Of a DNA stretch of 64,000 nt, positions 40,893 through 49,728 are shown one piece after another. Every line of letters starts with the position of its first letter. The first letter of the stretch is position 1. The position numbers and the translations under genes were made by a program. The notes under the pieces were generated by a model, which had not been told where the DNA came from, made no database searches, and saw nothing but the letters and a program-made list of their open reading frames with translations. The stretch is from positions 62,001 through 126,000 of the forward strand of contig JBNJGB010000010.1 in the NCBI GenBank assembly GCA_051747385.1, given 5' to 3'. The DNA comes from JBNJGB01 sp051747385. GTDB lineage: Bacteria > Myxococcota_A > UBA9042 > PHBI01 > JACKFB01.

Positions 40893-42364
40893 GGACGTCC
40901 TCGCTGCTCCTCCTGGCCGGCGCTCTCGCGGCCTGTGGCCCCTCCGTGGGGCCGCGGCCCGACTCCCCGCCCGACGTGCCCCGCGTCCGACCCGCGCCGG
41001 AGGAAGAGCCGGCACGGACCCTCGACAACGGGCTGCGGGTCGTGGAGGCCCCCGGGCGCGAGGGCGTCTTCTCCGCCGCCCTGCTCTTTCCCGGGGGGCC
41101 GCTCCACGATCCCACCGCCCTGCCCGGCCTCACCGAGTTCATGGCCGAGGCGGCGACCCTGGCCACCCGGGGCGATCCCGACGACGCCACGGCGCCCCAC
41201 CGGCGGGCGCTCCTCCACGGGGGCGAGCTCCTCGTGGTCGCGGACGGGCGACGCGTGGGCTGGGCGGTCGTCGGGCCCCGAGAGGCCTCCGCCCCGCTCC
41301 TCCGCCTCCTCGTGGACGTGGGCACGCGCCCGTCCTTCCCGGCCACCCGGGTGCAGCTCCGCGCCACCCTGATGCGCGAGCAGACCGAGGCGGAGGGCGA
41401 CGCCGCCGTCTCCGACGCCCTGGCGCTCGCCGTCGGGCTGGCGCTGGGCACCGAAGGCCCCCTGCCCCTGAACCCCACCGCCGAGATGCTCTCCGGCGTG
41501 AACCGGGAGGACACCCTGCGGCACTGGCGGGGCCTCGCGCGCCCCGAACGCGGGGTCCTCGTGCTCTCCGGCGCCTCCCCGGCCCGGAGGGAGGCCGCCG
41601 TGGATCGCCTCGCCGGCTGGCGCCAGGAGGGCGAGCCGGCGTCCGCTCGCCGCCCGTGTCTCCCGCAGGGGCACGCCGCGCACCTCGTGGTGGACGAGGA
41701 GATGCCGCGCACCCGCGCCATCGTGCTCCTCGCCGCGCCCGCCGTCCCCGGCCCCGACCGGGAGGGGCTGGAGGCCCTCCTCGCCTGGTTCGGGCGGATC
41801 CCCTCCGGCCCGGTGGCGGACCTGGTGGGCCCCGACGACGCCCGCCGGACGGCCCCGGAGCTCATCGAGGTCGGGCTCTGGGGCGAGCGCCGGGTGGCGG
41901 CGATCCTGGGCGGCCTCGGGGGCGACCGGGACGAGGTCGTCGGGCAGGTGCTCGACGTGGCCGACGCCCTGGCCGGGTATGCCTCGGACGGGGCGGCGCT
42001 GGACGAGGACGAGGCGGCCGACGCCGTGCGCATGGCGCGAGGGCGGAGCCTCACCGCCGACGCCCGGCCCCTCCGCCGCCTGCTCGCCGCCGCGGGCCGC
42101 GTGATGCCCGACGCGACGCAGCCGGCGACGCCCGATCCCGAGGCGCTCCGGCGGGTCGGGGCGGCCCACCTGCAGCCGCATCGCTACACCTACGTGGCGC
42201 TCGGCCCGGAGGGCCTCGAGGAGGCCCTGGCCGAGATCACGCCGGTCAGCGTCTGGGGTCGGGACGGGACGCTCCTCCGGGGCCCGGGCCCTCCTCGCTG
42301 CCTGCCCGTTTCCCCGACCATTTCCGGGCAGTTCTCTGTTGACACACACCCCGCGCACCGATAA
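40889..42364 (+). CDS. M16-peptidase-like lipoprotein lacking the zinc motif
   Basis: A 491-residue lipoprotein (signal ends GALAACGPS). After a Pro-rich linker, LDNGLRVVEAPGREGVFSAA is the typical M16 opening, but HxxEH is replaced by GLTEFMAEA. The second half (from residue 260) repeats the fold with HAAHLVVDEEMPRTRAIVLLA. This resembles the non-catalytic subunit of bacterial M16B pairs. GTG 40889 overlaps the upstream stop (GTGA), so the two are translationally coupled. With both partners lacking HxxEH, the pair may act as a chaperone or binding chamber rather than as a protease. Confidence 0.72.
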   Translation: MRTSSLLLLAGALAACGPSVGPRPDSPPDVPRVRPAPEEEPARTLDNGLRVVEAPGREGVFSAALLFPGGPLHDPTALPGLTEFMAEAATLATRGDPDDATAPHRRALLHGGELLVVADGRRVGWAVVGPREASAPLLRLLVDVGTRPSFPATRVQLRATLMREQTEAEGDAAVSDALALAVGLALGTEGPLPLNPTAEMLSGVNREDTLRHWRGLARPERGVLVLSGASPARREAAVDRLAGWRQEGEPASARRPCLPQGHAAHLVVDEEMPRTRAIVLLAAPAVPGPDREGLEALLAWFGRIPSGPVADLVGPDDARRTAPELIEVGLWGERRVAAILGGLGGDRDEVVGQVLDVADALAGYASDGAALDEDEAADAVRMARGRSLTADARPLRRLLAAAGRVMPDATQPATPDPEALRRVGAAHLQPHRYTYVALGPEGLEEALAEITPVSVWGRDGTLLRGPGPPRCLPVSPTISGQFSVDTHPAHR

Positions 42365-43061
42365 CTCACCGCCGGTGAGCTCACGAGGCGCCAGCGACGT
42401 CGGTCTGGTGGGCGGGAGCCTGGAGGAGCGCGTCAAGCACTCCCGGGTTCCACCGCTCGACCTGCCTCACGTACTCGCGCCGGTCCGGCGGCCGGCGGAC
42501 GACGCGCCGTTCCACGAGTTCGTATCCCACCGGCCGCTCCACGTGGAGATCGGCTTCGGGCGCGCCCACCACCTCTGCGATCTCGCGGAGGCGGAGGGCG
42601 ACGCCCACGTGCTGGGCTTCGAGACCCGCAGGGAGTGGTGCCGGAGGGCGGCGAAGCGCGCCGCGCGGCTCGGCCTGGACAACCTGCGGGTGGTGGAGGG
42701 CGACGCGCGGCCCTACCTGGACGCCCTGTTCGAGGCGGAGAGCGTGGACCTCTTCCACGTCCTCTTCCCGGACCCCTGGTGGAAGAAGCGGCACCACAAG
42801 CGGCGCCTCTTCCAGCCCGGCTTCGTCGAGACCATGCAGCGGCTCCTCGCCCCCGGCGGGGCCGTGGTGGTCAAGACGGACGTGCCGGCCTACGCCGAGC
42901 TCATCGAGGAGCAGATGCTCGCGCACGCCGGGTGGCGGCTCGTCGGGACCTCGTCCGACGACCCCGTCCTCGCGCGCCTCCCGCGGTCCCACCGCGAGAA
43001 GAAGTGCGCCGAGCTGGACATCCCCGTGTTCCCGTACCGCTTCGTGAAGGAGGCCCCCTGA
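42339..43061 (+). CDS. trmB: tRNA (guanine-N7-)-methyltransferase
   Basis: A SAM-dependent methyltransferase making m7G46 in tRNA, up to 240 residues. The SAM-binding part is LHVEIGFGRAHHLCDLAE, and the family hallmark FPDPWWKKRHHKRRLFQ is present. The C-terminal block is SHREKKCAELDIPVFPYRF. The TTG at 42339 is the furthest start and overlaps the previous gene by 26 bp; GTG codons at 42376 or 42409 are alternatives, and no clear ribosome binding site decides. It overlaps the next gene by 1 bp. Confidence 0.9.
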   Translation: MTHTPRTDNSPPVSSRGASDVGLVGGSLEERVKHSRVPPLDLPHVLAPVRRPADDAPFHEFVSHRPLHVEIGFGRAHHLCDLAEAEGDAHVLGFETRREWCRRAAKRAARLGLDNLRVVEGDARPYLDALFEAESVDLFHVLFPDPWWKKRHHKRRLFQPGFVETMQRLLAPGGAVVVKTDVPAYAELIEEQMLAHAGWRLVGTSSDDPVLARLPRSHREKKCAELDIPVFPYRFVKEAP

Positions 43062-45157
43062 TGGAAGAGCTCCGCTGGTTCCCCATGACCGCCGCGCTCG
43101 TGATCGCGCTCGGCTACTTCGGCTACGTGATGTGGGGCAAGCTCAGCCTCCTGTCGCTGTCGGCGGGCTACGACAGCCTGGCGACGGGGGCCGCGAAGGT
43201 GATCCCGCCCCTGCTCAAGCGCCTCCCGCGCCGCCTGGCCAACCTGGTCATCTACTTCCTCGGCCAGAAGAAGTTCTTCAAGAAGCAGGAGCGCAAGTCC
43301 GGGTTCATGCACGCGTTCATCTTCTGGGGGTTCATGATCCTCCAGATCCGGACGCTGTACCTCATCTTCGTGGCGTTCATCCCGGACGCGCAGCTCCCGC
43401 TCATCCACAACGAGTACACGGTGGCGAAGGACCTCACGGAGCTGATCGTCCTGCTCGCCGTGAGCTACGCGGCGTATCGCCGGATCTTCGTGAAGCCCGA
43501 GAGGCTGACCCTCAGCGCCGAGGCCCTGGTGGTGCTCGGGTTGATCGGCGGCCTGATGATCACCGACTTCCTGTACGACGCCTTCATGTTCGCGCACGCG
43601 GAGGCGGCCGGCACCATGAGTGAGCACCTGCGGGGTGAGATGGCCTGGGCGGTCATCGGCGGCAACCTGGCGACCCTGGTCGGCGGCCTGGGCATCGACA
43701 CGCTCCGGAGCCTGGAGGAGCTCTTCTACTGGTCGCACATCTTCATCGTGCTGGTCTTCCTGAACATGCTGCCCGGCTCGAAGCACTTCCACGTCATCAC
43801 GTCGGCCGGGAACGTCTTCTTCAGCCCCATCGGCCACAAGGCCCGCGGCGCCATCGAGCCCATCCGCGACATCGAGGAGCAGGAGACCTTCGGCGTCGGC
43901 GAGGTCCTGGAGTTCAACCCGAACCAGCTCCTCGACACCTACACCTGCACCGAGTGCGGTCGCTGCAGCATCAACTGCCCGACCACCATCACGGGCAAGC
44001 CGCTCAACCCGAAGCTGCTCATCGTCGACATCCGGAACCACCTGTACGCCCGCGAGAAGGAGCTGCTGGCCAACAAGGGCCCGAGCAGCGACTACGAGGG
44101 CCCGAGCCTGGTGGACGACGTGAGCTACGAGGCCATCTGGGACTGCACCACGTGCCGCGCCTGCTCCGAGGCCTGCCCGGTGATGATCGAGCACGTGGAC
44201 AAGATCATCGACCTCCGGCGCTACCTCACCCTCATGGAGGCCAACTTCCCCAAGGAGATGGGCGCCACGCTCCGGAACCTGGAGCAGAAGGGCAACCCGT
44301 GGGGCCTGCCCATGTCGGATCGCCTGGGGTGGATCGATGGCCTCGAGGTGCCCACCGTCGACGAGAACCCGGACGCCGAGTACATCTTCTGGGTCGGCTG
44401 CGCGGGCGCCTACGACGACCAGCAGAAGAAGGTCAGCCGCGCCCTGGTGCGCATCCTCCACGAGGCCGGCGTCTCCTTCGCCATCCTGGGCGAGGAGGAG
44501 ACCTGCACCGGCGACCCGGCGCGGCGCGCGGGCAACGAGTACCTCTTCCAGATCATGGCCGAGCAGAACATCGAGGTGATGAACGCGCGCGGCCTGGACA
44601 AGAAGAAGATCGTCACCCACTGCCCGCACTGCCTGAACACGATCCAGAACGAGTACCCGCAGTTCGGCGGCCACTTCGAGATCGTGCACCACAGCGAGCT
44701 GATCGAGCGCCTCATCAAGGACGGCAAGGTCACGCCGCGCTCGACGCCCGAGGGCTCGAAGACCATCACGTACCACGACTCCTGCTACATCGGCCGGTAC
44801 AACGACGTGTACGAGGCGCCGCGCCAGACCCTGAGCGCCATCCCCGGCCTGCAGATCAAGGAGATGGCCCGGAACCGCCAGGCCGGCATGTGCTGCGGCG
44901 CCGGCGGCTCCCGCGTCTGGATGGAGGAGCACCGGGGCACGCGCATCAACCAGACCCGCGTCGAGCAGGCGATGGAGACGGAGGCGGACACCATCGCGGT
45001 GGCCTGCCCCTTCTGCAAGATGATGCTCGGCGACGGCGTCAACGAGCTGCAGATCGAGACCGTGAAGACCCGCGACATCGCGGAGCTCGTCGCGGACTCC
45101 ATCGGCGCCACCGAGAAGGCGGCCGCCGCCAAGGCCGAGGCCTCCGAGGAGGCCTAG
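43061..45157 (+). CDS. EMO-type membrane Fe-S oxidoreductase (ETF:quinone oxidoreductase-like)
   Basis: A 698-residue membrane protein. The N-terminal half has about five transmembrane segments of NarI/cytochrome-b type (GFMHAFIFWGFMILQIRTLY and similar, with His candidates for haem). Two [4Fe-4S] motifs follow, CTECGRCSINCP and CTTCRACSEACP, then two CCG-type cysteine-rich domains (HCPHCLN and MCCGAGGSRVWMEE). This architecture is that of EMO/EtfX-linked quinone reductases that feed electrons from acyl-CoA dehydrogenase/ETF to menaquinone in Deltaproteobacteria. No etfAB adjoins it here. ATG 43061 overlaps the trmB stop. Confidence 0.85.
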   Translation: MEELRWFPMTAALVIALGYFGYVMWGKLSLLSLSAGYDSLATGAAKVIPPLLKRLPRRLANLVIYFLGQKKFFKKQERKSGFMHAFIFWGFMILQIRTLYLIFVAFIPDAQLPLIHNEYTVAKDLTELIVLLAVSYAAYRRIFVKPERLTLSAEALVVLGLIGGLMITDFLYDAFMFAHAEAAGTMSEHLRGEMAWAVIGGNLATLVGGLGIDTLRSLEELFYWSHIFIVLVFLNMLPGSKHFHVITSAGNVFFSPIGHKARGAIEPIRDIEEQETFGVGEVLEFNPNQLLDTYTCTECGRCSINCPTTITGKPLNPKLLIVDIRNHLYAREKELLANKGPSSDYEGPSLVDDVSYEAIWDCTTCRACSEACPVMIEHVDKIIDLRRYLTLMEANFPKEMGATLRNLEQKGNPWGLPMSDRLGWIDGLEVPTVDENPDAEYIFWVGCAGAYDDQQKKVSRALVRILHEAGVSFAILGEEETCTGDPARRAGNEYLFQIMAEQNIEVMNARGLDKKKIVTHCPHCLNTIQNEYPQFGGHFEIVHHSELIERLIKDGKVTPRSTPEGSKTITYHDSCYIGRYNDVYEAPRQTLSAIPGLQIKEMARNRQAGMCCGAGGSRVWMEEHRGTRINQTRVEQAMETEADTIAVACPFCKMMLGDGVNELQIETVKTRDIAELVADSIGATEKAAAAKAEASEEA

Positions 45158-45186
45158 AGCACCAAACAGGACCGCTCCCGTTGGGC
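45155..45186 (+). repeat. 32-bp repeat starting with a stop codon, copy 1
   Basis: Begins with the TAG stop of the Fe-S oxidoreductase and continues AGCACCAAACAGGACC onward to GTTGGGC. The inverted second copy at 53011-53042 differs at one base. Together with GAGC/GCTC flanks this copy can form an imperfect hairpin (12 of 15 pairs). Confidence 0.7.
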
Positions 45187-45324
45187 GCTCAAACCGCGTC
45201 CGGGAAAGCTCTTCCGGGGCGCCGCCGGCACGCCGTCGCGGCCGAACCGATCCTGGCGAGCGACCTGGGCCGGTGATACGGTCCGCCGCCGTTCCACGGC
45301 CCGGGGGACCGGGAGGAGACGCCC

Positions 45325-46743
45325 ATGACGGCCTCGACTGCGCACATCCCCGGCGACGACGCGCGGCGACCGGAGGACACCCGGCTCGCGGAGGATCACC
45401 TGCTGGTCCACCCGAGCGGCGAGATCCACATCAAGTCGAAGCGCACGCGGCGCCGCTTCCGCCGCCTCCTCGTCCAACGGATGAAAGCGGCCCTGGCCGA
45501 GGGCGCCCCGGAGGCGCGCATCCTGGGCAACGCCCCCCGCCTGGCCATCGCCGGCGGCCACCTGGAGCGCGCGGCCCGCGTCGCCTCCTCCGTGTTCGGC
45601 GTCCACCGGATCACCGAGGTCACGCCCATCCGCTACGCGTCCCTGGACGACCTGGCGGACCGGGTGGCCGACCTGACCCGGGACCGCATCCGCGGCCGCC
45701 TGTTCGCCGTCCGCTGCCGCCGCCGGGGGAACCAGGGATGGACCTCCGAGGACGCCATGCGGACCATCGGCGCCCGCCTGTACGAGGACTCCCGCGGCGT
45801 GGACCTCGACCACCCGGAGGAGGAGGTCCGCGTCGAGGTCTACCAGGACGTCGCCTACCTGGTCACGGCGACCCACCCCGGCCCCAGCGGCCTGCCCCTG
45901 GGTGCCCAGGAACCCTCCCTCGGGCTCGTCTCGGGCGGCTTCGACTCGCCCGTGGCCGCGTGGATGATGATGCGCCGGGGGAGCCCGGTGGACTTCCTTC
46001 ACTTCAAGCTGGAGTGCTCCGTCAGCGAGCACGCCCTGGTGGTCGCCCACGCCCTGTACGAGCGCTGGGCGCGCGGCACCGCCCCGCTGTTCTGGATGGT
46101 GGACTTCCAGCCCATCAGGCAGGCCCTGCTGGATCACGTGGAGTCCCGCCTGCGCCAGGTCGTCCTCAAGCAGCTCATGATCGCCACGGCGGACGCCCTG
46201 GCCGAGCGACTGGGCGTGCACGCCCTCGTGACGGGCGAGGCCGTCGGCCAGGTGTCGAGCCAGACGGTGAGCCACCTGGCGGCCATCGACTCCTACTGCC
46301 ACCGGGCCATCCTCCGGCCCCTGTCGGGCCTCCTGAAGGAGGAGATCATCGCCCGGGCCCGGCGGATCGGCACCGAGGACATCTCGGCGCGGGCCAAGGA
46401 GGTCTGCGACCTCTCCGACGGACCCGTGGCCGTCTCGGCGAAGTGGTCCGCCCTCGCCGAGGCCCACGACAGGCTACCGGCACACCTCGTCGAGGCGGCC
46501 CTGGAGTCCCTGACCGTGTGCGCGCTGCCCGACTGGTTCCCGGGGACGCCGTTCGTGCCGGTGACCGCCGAGCCCCCCGACGGCGTGCCGGTCCTCGGCG
46601 CGAGCGATCCGATCCCGCCCGAGGGCCCGTTCGCCCTGGTGGGCCGCGACCGCGCCCAGGCGGCCTCCAGGCTCGCCGCCCGGGGCCGCGACGTGCGCCT
46701 CATCCTGCCCCGCCCGGAGGCGGCGCCCGACGACGCCCGATGA
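45325..46743 (+). CDS. thiI: tRNA 4-thiouridine synthase / sulfurtransferase ThiI
   Basis: A 472-residue enzyme that thiolates U8 of tRNA and supplies sulfur for thiazole synthesis. An N-terminal ferredoxin-like/THUMP region covers residues 25-190, including HIKSKRTRRRFRRLLVQRM. The PP-loop is GLVSGGFDSPVAAWMMMRRG, and TGEAVGQVSSQTVSHL is the ThiI signature. A rhodanese domain is absent; the C-terminal 80 residues are unassigned. ATG 45325 follows GGGAGGAG. The stop overlaps the next start (ATGA). Confidence 0.93.
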   Translation: MTASTAHIPGDDARRPEDTRLAEDHLLVHPSGEIHIKSKRTRRRFRRLLVQRMKAALAEGAPEARILGNAPRLAIAGGHLERAARVASSVFGVHRITEVTPIRYASLDDLADRVADLTRDRIRGRLFAVRCRRRGNQGWTSEDAMRTIGARLYEDSRGVDLDHPEEEVRVEVYQDVAYLVTATHPGPSGLPLGAQEPSLGLVSGGFDSPVAAWMMMRRGSPVDFLHFKLECSVSEHALVVAHALYERWARGTAPLFWMVDFQPIRQALLDHVESRLRQVVLKQLMIATADALAERLGVHALVTGEAVGQVSSQTVSHLAAIDSYCHRAILRPLSGLLKEEIIARARRIGTEDISARAKEVCDLSDGPVAVSAKWSALAEAHDRLPAHLVEAALESLTVCALPDWFPGTPFVPVTAEPPDGVPVLGASDPIPPEGPFALVGRDRAQAASRLAARGRDVRLILPRPEAAPDDAR

Positions 46744-48704
46744 GACGGGCGGCCGTCGCGGTGCGGGTCCCGTGCCTCGTGGCGCTCCTCGCCGCGCCCG
46801 CGTGCGAGGCGCCCGAGCGCCCCGAGGGCGTCCTGGAGTCGAGCACGGCCGTCGGCGCCGACGATCCGACGCGCGTGGCGCCGGACGCGACGACGACCCC
46901 GGCCCGGGGCGCGGCCAATCCCCTCGCCGTCGTCACCGTGTTCACGGACTTCCGGTGTCGTCACTGCCCGCGAGCGATCCGCCACGCCGAACGACTCTCC
47001 GAGGCCTTCGGCGACGACCTCCAGGTCCAGTTCCGCCACTATCCGCTGGCGGCGGAGGGGACCGGCACCCTCGCGGCCCGCGCCGCTGCCGCCGCACATC
47101 GCCAGGAGGCCTTTGCCCGGATGCGGGACCGCCTCTTCGCCACCGCGGACGCCTGGGGTGACCTCCCCCAGGCCGATCTGGAGGCACACCTGGCCGACCT
47201 GGCCGAGGGCCTGCACCTCGACCGGAGGCGCTTCCTGCAGGACCTGCGGGACCCGGCCGTCGCCGGGAAGGTTCGCCGCGACTCCGCCCGCGCCTCGCTG
47301 CTCGGCGCCCCCGGGACCCCCACCTTCTACGTGGGGAGCCGCCGGGTGGGTCCGCGGGGCGGGGTGGTCGCCCTGATACGGCGGACCCGCGAGGCCCTTC
47401 GGGAGGGTCGGAGCCTCCTCCGGGAGGGGGCCCCGCGCGATCAGGTGGCGTATCGCGCCGCCGCGGCGGACCGGGAGGGGCACCCGCGGGCCGCGGACTG
47501 GCTCGTCGCGGATCGCCCGCCCGTGGGCTCCGGAGGGCCCGGGTCGTCGACGTCGTCCTCCGCCGGGGTGGAGCGCTGGGACGTCACCGTGCGACCGGAC
47601 GACCCGCGCCGCGGCGGCGCTCGGGCCCGCGTGACCCTGGTGGTCTTCGAGGACCTGGAGAGCCCGTTCGCCCGCGGCCTGGACGACGCGCTGAAGCAGG
47701 TCGAGCAGCGCTTCGGGGATCGCGTGCGCGTCATCTTCAAGGCGCTCCCCCTGCCCCACCACCCGCGGGCCCGCCCTGCAGCCCTCGCACTGGAGTGCGC
47801 ACGTCGCCAGGGTCGCTTCCTCGACCTGCGGGCGGCCCTGCTCCGGGACGACGCGGACCTCGGTGACGAGGCCCTGGTCGCGGAGGCCGGCGACCTCGGC
47901 CTCGACGTGGCGCGGTTCGAGCGCTGCCTGGGCTCGGACGCCGCGGCGCGCCGGATCGTCGAGGACCGCCTGCTGGCCGAGCGGGTGGCCGCGCGCGGCG
48001 CCCCGATCACGTACGTCCAGGGCGTGAAGGTGCCGGGCGCGCCGAGCGCGGACGACCTGGCGACCGTCGTGGAGACCGAGCTGGAGCGCGCGGAGGACCT
48101 CGCACCGGCCGGCGCCGACGCCGGCGCGATCTACGAGGCGGCCCTCGAGGGGGCGCGGACGCGGTCGCCCCTCCGACCGCTCGGGAGGCAGCCCGAGCTG
48201 ACCGGCTCCGAGCGCCGAGGTCCGGCGGACGCGGACGTGCGAGGCGTGATCTTCGCCGATGTCGCCCGGAGCACGGACCGGGTGGTGGCCGAACGGCTGG
48301 CGGACCTGGCCGACGCCCCCCGCCGGACGAGCCTGGCCCTCCACCTCCGCCCCCTGGCGCCCGAGGGGGACGCGCGGGCCGAGGCCGTGGCACGAGCGCT
48401 GCTCTGCGCCGGGCGGCTGGGGCGGCTCTGGTCCTTCCACGACGCCCTGGTGGACCAGGGAGATCCCACCGAGGCGCGCCTGGGCCCGGCCGCTCGACGC
48501 GCGGCCCTGGACGACGGGCGCTTCGCGCGCTGCCTGGAGGATCCGGAGGTGGGCGACGCCGTCCGGGCCACCCGCCGCGAGGCCCGGGCCCTGGGGATCC
48601 ACCGCTCCCCCGCCCTGGTGCTCGGCGATCGCCTGTACGACGGCACCCTGGGCTGGGATCGCCACGCCCTCCGCCGCCTGATCGGGATCGCCGCCGCGGA
48701 GTGA
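46740..48704 (+). CDS. Lipoprotein with three DsbA/thioredoxin-like domains, one with an active site
   Basis: A 654-residue exported protein; the signal ends LLAAPACEA. Domain 1 (about 60-250) has the redox motif FRCRHCPRA (Cys73-x2-Cys76) and the cis-Pro loop GAPGTPTFYVG. Domain 2 (about 295-480) keeps the DsbA layout (VTLVVFEDLESPFARG; APITYVQGVKVPG) but has lost the Cys pair. Domain 3 (about 497-650) is a further divergent copy (GVIFADVARSTD; RSPALVLGDRLYDG). Members of this fold move disulfides in the envelope. It is coupled to thiI by a 4-bp overlap, which is surprising given their different compartments. Confidence 0.82.
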   Translation: MRRAAVAVRVPCLVALLAAPACEAPERPEGVLESSTAVGADDPTRVAPDATTTPARGAANPLAVVTVFTDFRCRHCPRAIRHAERLSEAFGDDLQVQFRHYPLAAEGTGTLAARAAAAAHRQEAFARMRDRLFATADAWGDLPQADLEAHLADLAEGLHLDRRRFLQDLRDPAVAGKVRRDSARASLLGAPGTPTFYVGSRRVGPRGGVVALIRRTREALREGRSLLREGAPRDQVAYRAAAADREGHPRAADWLVADRPPVGSGGPGSSTSSSAGVERWDVTVRPDDPRRGGARARVTLVVFEDLESPFARGLDDALKQVEQRFGDRVRVIFKALPLPHHPRARPAALALECARRQGRFLDLRAALLRDDADLGDEALVAEAGDLGLDVARFERCLGSDAAARRIVEDRLLAERVAARGAPITYVQGVKVPGAPSADDLATVVETELERAEDLAPAGADAGAIYEAALEGARTRSPLRPLGRQPELTGSERRGPADADVRGVIFADVARSTDRVVAERLADLADAPRRTSLALHLRPLAPEGDARAEAVARALLCAGRLGRLWSFHDALVDQGDPTEARLGPAARRAALDDGRFARCLEDPEVGDAVRATRREARALGIHRSPALVLGDRLYDGTLGWDRHALRRLIGIAAAE

Positions 48705-48751
48705 GGGGCGGAACCGCAGGGGTTGCAGGCGTCGCGGGAGGCCCCGGCCCC

Positions 48752-48913
48752 CAGGGCAATCGCAAAGTCGGAAAGGTGAGGGGCGTGCGGCGGTACGGCG
48801 CCCGGCGCCGGATTGCACCCGCTCGGAAACGATGGATTTTGCGCGTCTGAGAGCAGGCAAGGGCAAGGGCAAGGGCAAAGGCAAGGGAGGGCGGTCGACT
48901 TTGCGACCGCCCT
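48752..48913. repeat. 162-bp dispersed intergenic element, copy 1
   Basis: Nearly identical to 63577-63750. It starts GGGCAATCGCAAAGTCGG and ends in a perfect 10-bp hairpin, AGGGCGGTCG-ACTTTG-CGACCGCCCT in outline. TCGCAAAGTCG at the left end and CGACTTTGCGA at the right are 11-bp inverted repeats. A GGCAAG hexamer tract has 5 units here and 7 in copy 2. It lies in the 506-bp gene-free stretch 48705-49210. Confidence 0.8.
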
Positions 48914-48928
48914 GCCCCGGCCCCCTCC

Positions 48929-48956
48929 TTGCGTTCGATCGGCCGACGCCTATGAT
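48929..48956 (+). promoter_or_regulatory. Promoter upstream of a long leader
   Basis: TTGCGT (48929-48934), a 16-bp spacer and TATGAT (48951-48956). The start point would be near 48963, giving a leader of about 248 nt before the ATG at 49211. Confidence 0.45.
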
Positions 48957-48962
48957 GCCGCC

Positions 48963-49210
48963 GTCTGTCGTGTCATCCTTCAGGTGACGAGACAGCCGGC
49001 GGAAGGTCCGCCGGGTCTCCGGACCCCGGAGACACACGCGAAACCCGTCAGGAGTCTGCCTACATGGTCGACGGCGACACAGGCGCCTACCCGCCAAGTA
49101 TCGAGCCGTAGTCGCCCACCGGGCCCTCTCCTCCGGAGGCAGGTGACCGGGTGAGCGATTGCGGTGCGCTGCTCATCCGAACATCACCACTTCCGAACGG
49201 AGGGACCCCC
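48963..49210 (+). promoter_or_regulatory. Structured leader or small RNA with three consecutive hairpins
   Basis: Three hairpins abut: 48965-48995 (CTGTC/GACAG with inner GTCA/TGAC), 48996-49014 (CCGGCGGA-AGG-TCCGCCGG, perfect) and 49015-49033 (GTCTCCGG-ACC-CCGGAGAC, perfect). Then GTCAGGAGTCTGCC at 49047-49060 recalls a B12-box, but the rest of a cobalamin riboswitch core is not found. A GGAGGG site at 49199-49204 serves the next gene. Confidence 0.4.
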
Positions 49211-49669
49211 ATGACCATTCAGGCCACGCGGGCCGTCCTGCTCAGCAACCTCCTCCGGGCCGGGGACGCTCGCCGCATCGCGCGGCTGCTGGATCGCCTC
49301 CCGGCACACGATCTCTCCCGCCTGCTCGCCGGGCTCGAGGAGCTCGAACTCCGCCGCGCGGCGCGCGTCCTGCTGGACGAGAGGCGCTGCGAGCAGAGCG
49401 TCGCCTGCCTCGCGCCCCGGGCCGTCGCACGCCTCGTGGTGGCCGCGCGCGAGGACGACGCCCGGCGCGCCCTGGAGCACATGCCGCGCCGGGAGGCCGC
49501 CCGGGTCCTCCTGGCCATGTCGGAGGCCCGGCGCGAGCGGCTCATCGACGGCCTCCCCGAGGGGGAGCGTCGCCGCCTCGTCCCGGCCCTTCCCCGCTCC
49601 GCCCGGCCCCGCCGCCGGGGGGAGGAGGGGCTCGGCTCCGTGCTGCGGCTCCGGCGCCTGTTCGCCTGA
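49211..49669 (+). CDS. Stand-alone MgtE N-terminal-domain-like protein
   Basis: A 152-residue all-helical protein. Repeated short helices (ARRIARLLDRLPAHDLSRLL; RALEHMPRREAARVLLAMSE) match the superhelical MgtE_N domain that in MgtE senses Mg2+ and in flagellar FliG-like proteins forms armadillo repeats. There are no CBS or transmembrane domains, so it is not a transporter. A Pro/Arg-rich tail ends it. ATG 49211 has GGAGGG at good spacing. It follows the long structured leader. Role unknown. Confidence 0.7.
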   Translation: MTIQATRAVLLSNLLRAGDARRIARLLDRLPAHDLSRLLAGLEELELRRAARVLLDERRCEQSVACLAPRAVARLVVAAREDDARRALEHMPRREAARVLLAMSEARRERLIDGLPEGERRRLVPALPRSARPRRRGEEGLGSVLRLRRLFA

Positions 49670-49728
49670 GTCCGGCGACCGGCGCCCCGCCTGTCGATCA
49701 GGCACATCTGCCCGGCTCCGAAAGGCTC

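Noticed and set aside
48860..48890. GGCAAG tandem hexamers as a CRISPR-like array
   Set aside because: The units are 6 bp with no spacers; it is a simple tandem repeat inside a dispersed element.
48957..49080. Cobalamin riboswitch
   Set aside because: Only a B12-box-like string is present; the conserved core elements expected upstream are not found, and the downstream gene is not a cobalamin gene.
48813..49154. A short open frame beginning inside the 162-bp element
   Set aside because: The second copy of the element does not conserve the reading frame in a meaningful way and the repeat tract gives artificial low-complexity peptides.
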